A stretch of 9,314 bases of DNA. Source: an uncultured Muribaculaceae bacterium. Lineage in GTDB: Bacteria; Bacteroidota; Bacteroidia; Bacteroidales; Muribaculaceae. The notes below the pieces were generated by a model that was not told the origin of the DNA, made no database searches, and was given only the letters and a program-made list of their open reading frames with translations. Positions 6,241 through 9,314 of this stretch are shown here, piece after piece. Location: positions 1 through 9,314 of the forward strand of contig CAJTMY010000058.1 of NCBI GenBank assembly GCA_910577355.1. The letters are read 5' to 3'. Both the position numbers and the translations under genes were made by a program. Every line of letters starts with the position of its first letter. The first letter of the stretch is position 1.

Positions 6241-7737
6241 ATGAGATCCGTAAACCTGATATGCCTGATGGCTGTATACAATACAGGCGATGACGAACTG
6301 TTCAGGCAATATACCGATTACAACGGCATAGGCCTGGCACAGCACGGGATGCGCCCTGCCGAAATGGACGATATAGATATCTTGATGGCCGACATGCATG
6401 CGTGCGGTGCATGCGGCGAAGATTTCGACAACTGGTTTGTCGGCTACTCCATACCGCAGATAGGCAAGGAATTCGACCTGCTGCGTTTCGGCGCCGATTC
6501 TGTCATCGATCTGGAGATAAAGCGTACAGGCACACTACAGAAAATCGAGAGACAGCTGCGACGCAATTCCTACTACATATCCTTTCTCAAGCATAAAAGG
6601 AAGCTTTTGTTCTGCTATGTCTGCGCCTCAAAGAAAATCTACAGATGGAACGGAGACGGTATCGAGGAATGCTCGCTGGATATCCTGATTGAAGCGATAG
6701 ACCGGCAAGGCTATTGCGAGATACCCGATATCGACAGTCTTTTCAATCCGGCCGACTATCTTGTGTCGCCGTTCAATTCCACAGCCGAATTCGTACAACG
6801 CAGATACTTTCTCACCAAACAGCAGGAGGAGATCAAAGACAAGATAATGAAGGCCATTGACAAAGGCCGTACACGTTATCATGCCGTTACCGGCAAACCC
6901 GGCACAGGCAAGACTCTGCTGGTCTACGACATGGTAAACGACCTCATCGATCGTGGCCGCAAAGTTCTCATCATACACTGTGCCAAGCTCAACCAGGGCC
7001 AGCTCGAGCTTATCAACGACCACAACTGGGATATCATACGTGCGAAGGATCATACGACACGCCGGCTTACAGAATACGATGTGATAGTCGTGGACGAAGC
7101 CCAGCGCATATACCCGAACCAGCTCAAGGCTATCCTGGACTCGATAAAGAAGTCATCGACCGCATGCATATTCTCGTTCGATGCGCAACAATGCCTGAGC
7201 AACCGGGAGATATCATACGACAATGCGGGGCATATCGTGCAGCTGTGCGGCGATAACGTACATACACTTACCGAAAAGATCCGCACCAATCACGAAGTCG
7301 CCGAATTCCTGTCATGTCTTCTCGACAGGAACCGCCACCCATCTCTGAAGCATTATCCCAACATATCGATATCATACTGCGACAACGACCGCGATGCCAA
7401 ATCAAGGCTTGCGATGCTCAGAGACCGGGGATGGACCGTACCGGTCTATACCCCAAGCCAGTTCAACAGTTTCAGATATGAAAGCTACTGCATACGCTCG
7501 CAAAGCGCACACGAAGTGATAGGCCAGGAATTCGACGACATAGTTGTTGTAATCGATTCCGACTTCTTATACGATGACAACGGCATCCTGTGCACCAACG
7601 TCACATACGACGACCGCATCTACTCCAAGGCCAAGATGTTCTACCAGATAATCAGCCGTACCCGCCGGCGCCTTCACATACTGTTTATCAACAACCGGCC
7701 TGTGTTCCATTATTGCCTGTCGCTTCTATATTCTTAA
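6241..7737 (+). CDS. PD-(D/E)XK-like nuclease fused to DUF2075-type SF1 helicase
   Basis: A 498-residue two-part protein. The N-terminal part (about 60-130) has IGKEFDLLRFG then VIDLEIKR (74-95), the shape of a PD-(D/E)XK nuclease core with Asp79, Glu92 and Lys94 as candidate metal and catalytic residues, followed by a Gln/Tyr helix (QLRRNSYY, 105-112). The C-terminal part (about 190-498) is a superfamily 1 helicase of the DUF2075 / schlafen-type group: Walker A GKPGTGKT (218-225), Walker B VIVVDEAQ (281-288), motif III FSFDAQQ (311-317), TEKIRTN (344-350), HEVIGQEFDDIVVVID (424-439) and the arginine motif ISRTRRRLHILF (471-482). All ATPase motifs look intact. Single-protein nuclease-helicase enzymes of this layout include known anti-phage factors (Nhi of staphylococci, from memory), so defence is a fair hypothesis; repair is the alternative given the ogt neighbour. 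No transmembrane segment is seen. The ATG at 6241 is the first in frame; Met10 is an alternative. The 3' end overlaps the GNAT gene. Confidence 0.85.
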   Translation: MRSVNLICLMAVYNTGDDELFRQYTDYNGIGLAQHGMRPAEMDDIDILMADMHACGACGEDFDNWFVGYSIPQIGKEFDLLRFGADSVIDLEIKRTGTLQKIERQLRRNSYYISFLKHKRKLLFCYVCASKKIYRWNGDGIEECSLDILIEAIDRQGYCEIPDIDSLFNPADYLVSPFNSTAEFVQRRYFLTKQQEEIKDKIMKAIDKGRTRYHAVTGKPGTGKTLLVYDMVNDLIDRGRKVLIIHCAKLNQGQLELINDHNWDIIRAKDHTTRRLTEYDVIVVDEAQRIYPNQLKAILDSIKKSSTACIFSFDAQQCLSNREISYDNAGHIVQLCGDNVHTLTEKIRTNHEVAEFLSCLLDRNRHPSLKHYPNISISYCDNDRDAKSRLAMLRDRGWTVPVYTPSQFNSFRYESYCIRSQSAHEVIGQEFDDIVVVIDSDFLYDDNGILCTNVTYDDRIYSKAKMFYQIISRTRRRLHILFINNRPVFHYCLSLLYS

Positions 7738-8251
7738 GATGCAGCCGATAAGCCTTGCTGCTTATGCCTCCATATATATAGTCCTCAACGAATACGAATC
7801 CGCACTTCCGGGCTACACGTTGCGACGCCCGGTTCTCCGCATCGGTAGTGATGACAAGAGAATCGATATGCAACACATCCCGGCAATACCCTATAAGCGC
7901 TCCTAGAGCCTCGGTTGTCAATCCCCTGCCCCACCAGGGATAACCTATCCAATAACCCACCTCCCGCTCGGCAGGAGCCAACGGATAATGCCCGTCGCCC
8001 TCCGGCACAAGCCCGATGCAGCCGATTGCCTCATCCGATTCCTTGGCGGCCATTGCAAAAGAATGCGGATTCGGCTTAAATATCGTCTCGATAACTTCAA
8101 GGCTCATCTCCGGCGAAGTATGGCACGGCCATAATGCGAGCTCGCAAACCCTCTTGTCGGAAGCATATCTGTATAGAGAATCCGCATCATTATCATGCCA
8201 AGGACGCAGAACAAGACGTTCCGTCTCAATTATTTTAGAATCCGCCGCCAT
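7688..8251 (-). CDS. GNAT-family N-acetyltransferase (RimJ/RimL type)
   Basis: A 187-residue acetyl-CoA-dependent transferase. It has the RimJ/RimL-type opening IETERLVLRPWHDNDADSLY (8-27), the beta-4 strand REVGYWIG (96-103), the acetyl-CoA pyrophosphate loop WWGRGLTTEAL (106-116), and the NRASQRVARKCGFVFVEDY segment (140-158) that ends the fold. Targets in this subgroup range from ribosomal proteins to small amines or antibiotics; none can be named here. The last 13 or so residues run beyond the usual end of the domain and are encoded antisense to the final codons of the nuclease-helicase gene. The start is six bases after the HxlR stop, so the two genes form an operon and the acetyltransferase is probably under HxlR control. 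Confidence 0.9.
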   Translation of the reverse strand: MAADSKIIETERLVLRPWHDNDADSLYRYASDKRVCELALWPCHTSPEMSLEVIETIFKPNPHSFAMAAKESDEAIGCIGLVPEGDGHYPLAPAEREVGYWIGYPWWGRGLTTEALGALIGYCRDVLHIDSLVITTDAENRASQRVARKCGFVFVEDYIYGGISSKAYRLHLKNIEATGNNGTQAGC

Positions 8252-8257
8252 AATCTG

Positions 8258-8632
8258 TCATATGCCGGCAGTCATCCTGCGGTCGCTTATCACCGCATCG
8301 AAGTTTTCCAATGCCCATCCTATCAATGAATCTATGTGAGGAAAAAGCGTTTTGGCCCGCTCGGTCAAGGAGTACTCCACCCTCGGAGGTACCTCGGCAA
8401 ATATCTGTCTGCTCACCATACCGTCTTCCTCGAGGGTACGCAGAGTGGCTGTAAGCATTTTCTGCGATATGTCGGGGAGCTCCCGCTGCAGCTGTTTGAA
8501 ACGCAATTTATGGCCGGCCGAACGTTCGAGCGCGTATAAAGCAAGAAGCGACCATTTGTCGCATATACGAGAAAGTATGTTGCGTATCGGGCATCCCGGA
8601 AAGATAGCGTCCTGAATCGTCTTTCTGTCCAT
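8258..8632 (-). CDS. HxlR-family winged helix-turn-helix regulator
   Basis: A 124-residue DNA-binding regulator, normal length for HxlR/YodB-type proteins. It carries the full signature: CPIRNILSRICDKWSLLALY (14-33), LRFKQLQRELPDISQKMLTA (43-62), TLRTLEEDGMVSRQIFAEVP (63-82) and the wing PRVEYSLTE (83-91). Cys14 is the residue conserved in family members that sense electrophiles, quinones or disulfide stress; Cys24 is an additional cysteine. Such proteins bind as dimers near their own promoter and often control the divergent gene, here the cupin. Repeated elements in the shared upstream region (8669-8699 and 8773-8789) are candidate operators. The signal is unknown. Confidence 0.95.
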   Translation of the reverse strand: MDRKTIQDAIFPGCPIRNILSRICDKWSLLALYALERSAGHKLRFKQLQRELPDISQKMLTATLRTLEEDGMVSRQIFAEVPPRVEYSLTERAKTLFPHIDSLIGWALENFDAVISDRRMTAGI

Positions 8633-8658
8633 ATTTCACTAATTAATATATAACTCTA

Positions 8659-8691
8659 CAAAAGTAATCAAAAGAATTTTTATCTGCAAAA
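8659..8691 (-). promoter_or_regulatory. Promoter for the HxlR-GNAT operon
   Basis: Minus-strand TACTTTTG (8666-8659) matches TAnnTTTG. TTTTG (8691-8687) sits 20 bases upstream as the -33 element. Transcription would begin near 8652, about 20 bases before the HxlR ATG. The -33 element lies within one copy of a 13-base direct repeat. Confidence 0.6.
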
Positions 8692-8699
8692 GAATTTTT
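8669..8699. repeat. Direct repeat CAAAAGAATTTTT, two copies
   Basis: CAAAAGAATTTTT occurs at 8669-8681 and again at 8687-8699, 18 bases apart. The copies flank and cover the spacer and -33 element of the HxlR promoter, a position where bound regulator would block transcription. Each copy also contains the short palindrome AAAAGAATTTTT with near dyad symmetry. It may be the HxlR autoregulation site; AT-rich chance repetition is the alternative. Confidence 0.45.
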
Positions 8700-8769
8700 T
8701 CAGTCCTGCAAACCTTTGGCTTCCAGCATTGGTCTCCGATAGGTAACCGACACACCGCACGGTGCCTAC

Positions 8770-8800
8770 TTGACAAGTGTTCAACAAGTTGCTAATTTTG
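8770..8800 (+). promoter_or_regulatory. Promoter for the cupin gene with ACAAGT repeats in the spacer
   Basis: TTG (8770-8772), 20 bases, then TAATTTTG (8793-8800) is a full Bacteroidetes-type promoter with the ATG 30 bases on. The spacer carries ACAAGT twice (8773-8778, 8784-8789), 11 bases apart, about one helical turn. An imperfect dyad, TTGA-N7-TCAA, spans 8770-8784. These are candidate sites for the divergent HxlR regulator. Confidence 0.6.
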
Positions 8801-8830
8801 CAGCATAAAACACAAAACAAAACATCTCTT

Positions 8831-9241
8831 ATGAACGAAATTAAAAAGATCGACAGCGGCGAGCGATATGCTCACGCGACAGTGGGAAGCCTGCGCGGCT
8901 TCGAGGGCAAACAGTTTGTCAAAGACATCACAGGAGCTACCTCGTGCGAGATATCATTCGGCTCATTACCGGCTGGTGCTGCAGTTCCGTTCTTCCATAG
9001 CCATAAGGCCAACGAGGAGAACTATGTCATACTTTCGGGAAAAGGCAAATTTCAGGTCAATGGCGATGTATTCGATATCGCCGAAGGCTCAGTGATCCGT
9101 GTCGCCACAGACTGCGACCGCAACCTCAGATGCACCTCAGCCGAGCCTATGACATATATCTGCATACAGGCCAAGGAAGGGAGTCTCGAAGGTTACACAA
9201 TGACCGATGCCGAGATCACCGAAAGAGAAAACCTGCTCTAA
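8831..9241 (+). CDS. Small single-domain cupin protein
   Basis: A 136-residue protein with one cupin beta-barrel. Motif 1 is visible as FFHSHKANEENYVILSGKG (54-72), giving His56, His58 and Glu62 or Glu63 as candidate metal ligands. Motif 2 (about 81-101: FDIAEGSVIRVATDCDRNLRC) keeps the glycine but lacks the usual Pro and His, so the metal site may be incomplete or use another residue. Cys95 and Cys101 fall in this region. Many such proteins are sugar- or small-metabolite-binding or isomerase-like; no function can be named. The ATG at 8831 is chosen because the longer frame from a GTG at 8777 runs through the promoter. It is divergent from the HxlR-GNAT operon and probably regulated with it. 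Confidence 0.88.
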   Translation: MNEIKKIDSGERYAHATVGSLRGFEGKQFVKDITGATSCEISFGSLPAGAAVPFFHSHKANEENYVILSGKGKFQVNGDVFDIAEGSVIRVATDCDRNLRCTSAEPMTYICIQAKEGSLEGYTMTDAEITERENLL

Positions 9242-9314
9242 GAGGGTGTTTAATAATAAATGTTAAGCTCAGGGCGGTCGCTCGTCGAGCAGATTTTCGT
9301 TTGTGATGAGGGAG
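9242..9314 (-). mobile_element. Possible end of an insertion sequence
   Basis: Directly after the cupin TAA the sequence reads GAGGGTGTTTAA, which has the look of the terminal inverted repeats (GAGGGTGTT...) of several Bacteroidales insertion sequences I recall. Twenty-seven bases inside it a minus-strand frame ends. The other end, a matching inverted repeat and a target duplication lie outside the window, so this is a suggestion only. Confidence 0.35.
9269..9314 (-). CDS. Possible C-terminal codons of a transposase, running off the window
   Basis: The minus strand is open from the window edge to a TGA at 9271-9269 and encodes SLITNENLLDERPP. The short distance from this stop to the putative element end at 9242 is what one expects of an insertion-sequence transposase. 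Fourteen residues are too few to name a family, and chance is possible. Confidence 0.3.
   Translation of the reverse strand, partial: SLITNENLLDERPP

Noticed and set aside
8777..8830. N-terminal extension of the cupin from a GTG
   Set aside because: The extension covers the -7 element and predicted transcription start; the ATG at 8831 has the normal distance.
9279..9290. Small hairpin GCTC-GTC-GAGC as a terminator of the cupin gene
   Set aside because: The stem is only four base pairs and no T-run follows on the plus strand.

Overview
The window looks like chromosome of a gut Bacteroidales bacterium, plausibly of the Muribaculaceae. This rests on three things: repeated Bacteroidetes-type -7 promoter elements (TAnnTTTG) placed just ahead of gene starts, the absence of convincing Shine-Dalgarno sequences, and the gene content (anaerobe-type flavodiiron protein, a bile-acid-type hydroxysteroid dehydrogenase relative). 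The family placement is inference. The window is densely coded: eleven genes or substantial gene remnants, no stretch over 300 bases without a gene, and no tRNA, rRNA or CRISPR seen.

Left part (1-2845): the window opens inside a short-chain dehydrogenase very similar to E. coli-type 7-alpha-hydroxysteroid dehydrogenase. Its reading frame is broken near its 5' side, so the cofactor-binding half is not joined to the catalytic half. It converges on a tRNA-dihydrouridine synthase gene. That gene shares a compact divergent promoter region with an MFS exporter of the fosmidomycin-resistance (Fsr) family.

Middle part (2842-5503, minus strand): a CatA-like acetyltransferase with its own promoter is followed by a two-gene unit, a flavodiiron protein (O2/NO reductase) and a YaaA-family peroxide-stress protein, with one base between them. 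This pair looks like an oxygen/peroxide defence operon of an anaerobe. yaaA and the exporter end tail to tail on one shared TTAA.

Right part (5686-9241): an O6-alkylguanine-DNA alkyltransferase is followed on the same strand, with no visible promoter between, by a large protein that joins a PD-(D/E)XK-like nuclease region to a DUF2075-type superfamily 1 helicase. This is the most interesting gene of the window and a candidate nucleic-acid defence or repair enzyme. Its 3' end overlaps, antisense, the end of a GNAT acetyltransferase. The GNAT gene lies downstream of an HxlR-type regulator, and that pair is divergent from a small cupin gene across a repeat-rich control region. Directly after the cupin stop the sequence looks like the end of an insertion sequence, with what may be the last codons of a transposase on the minus strand.
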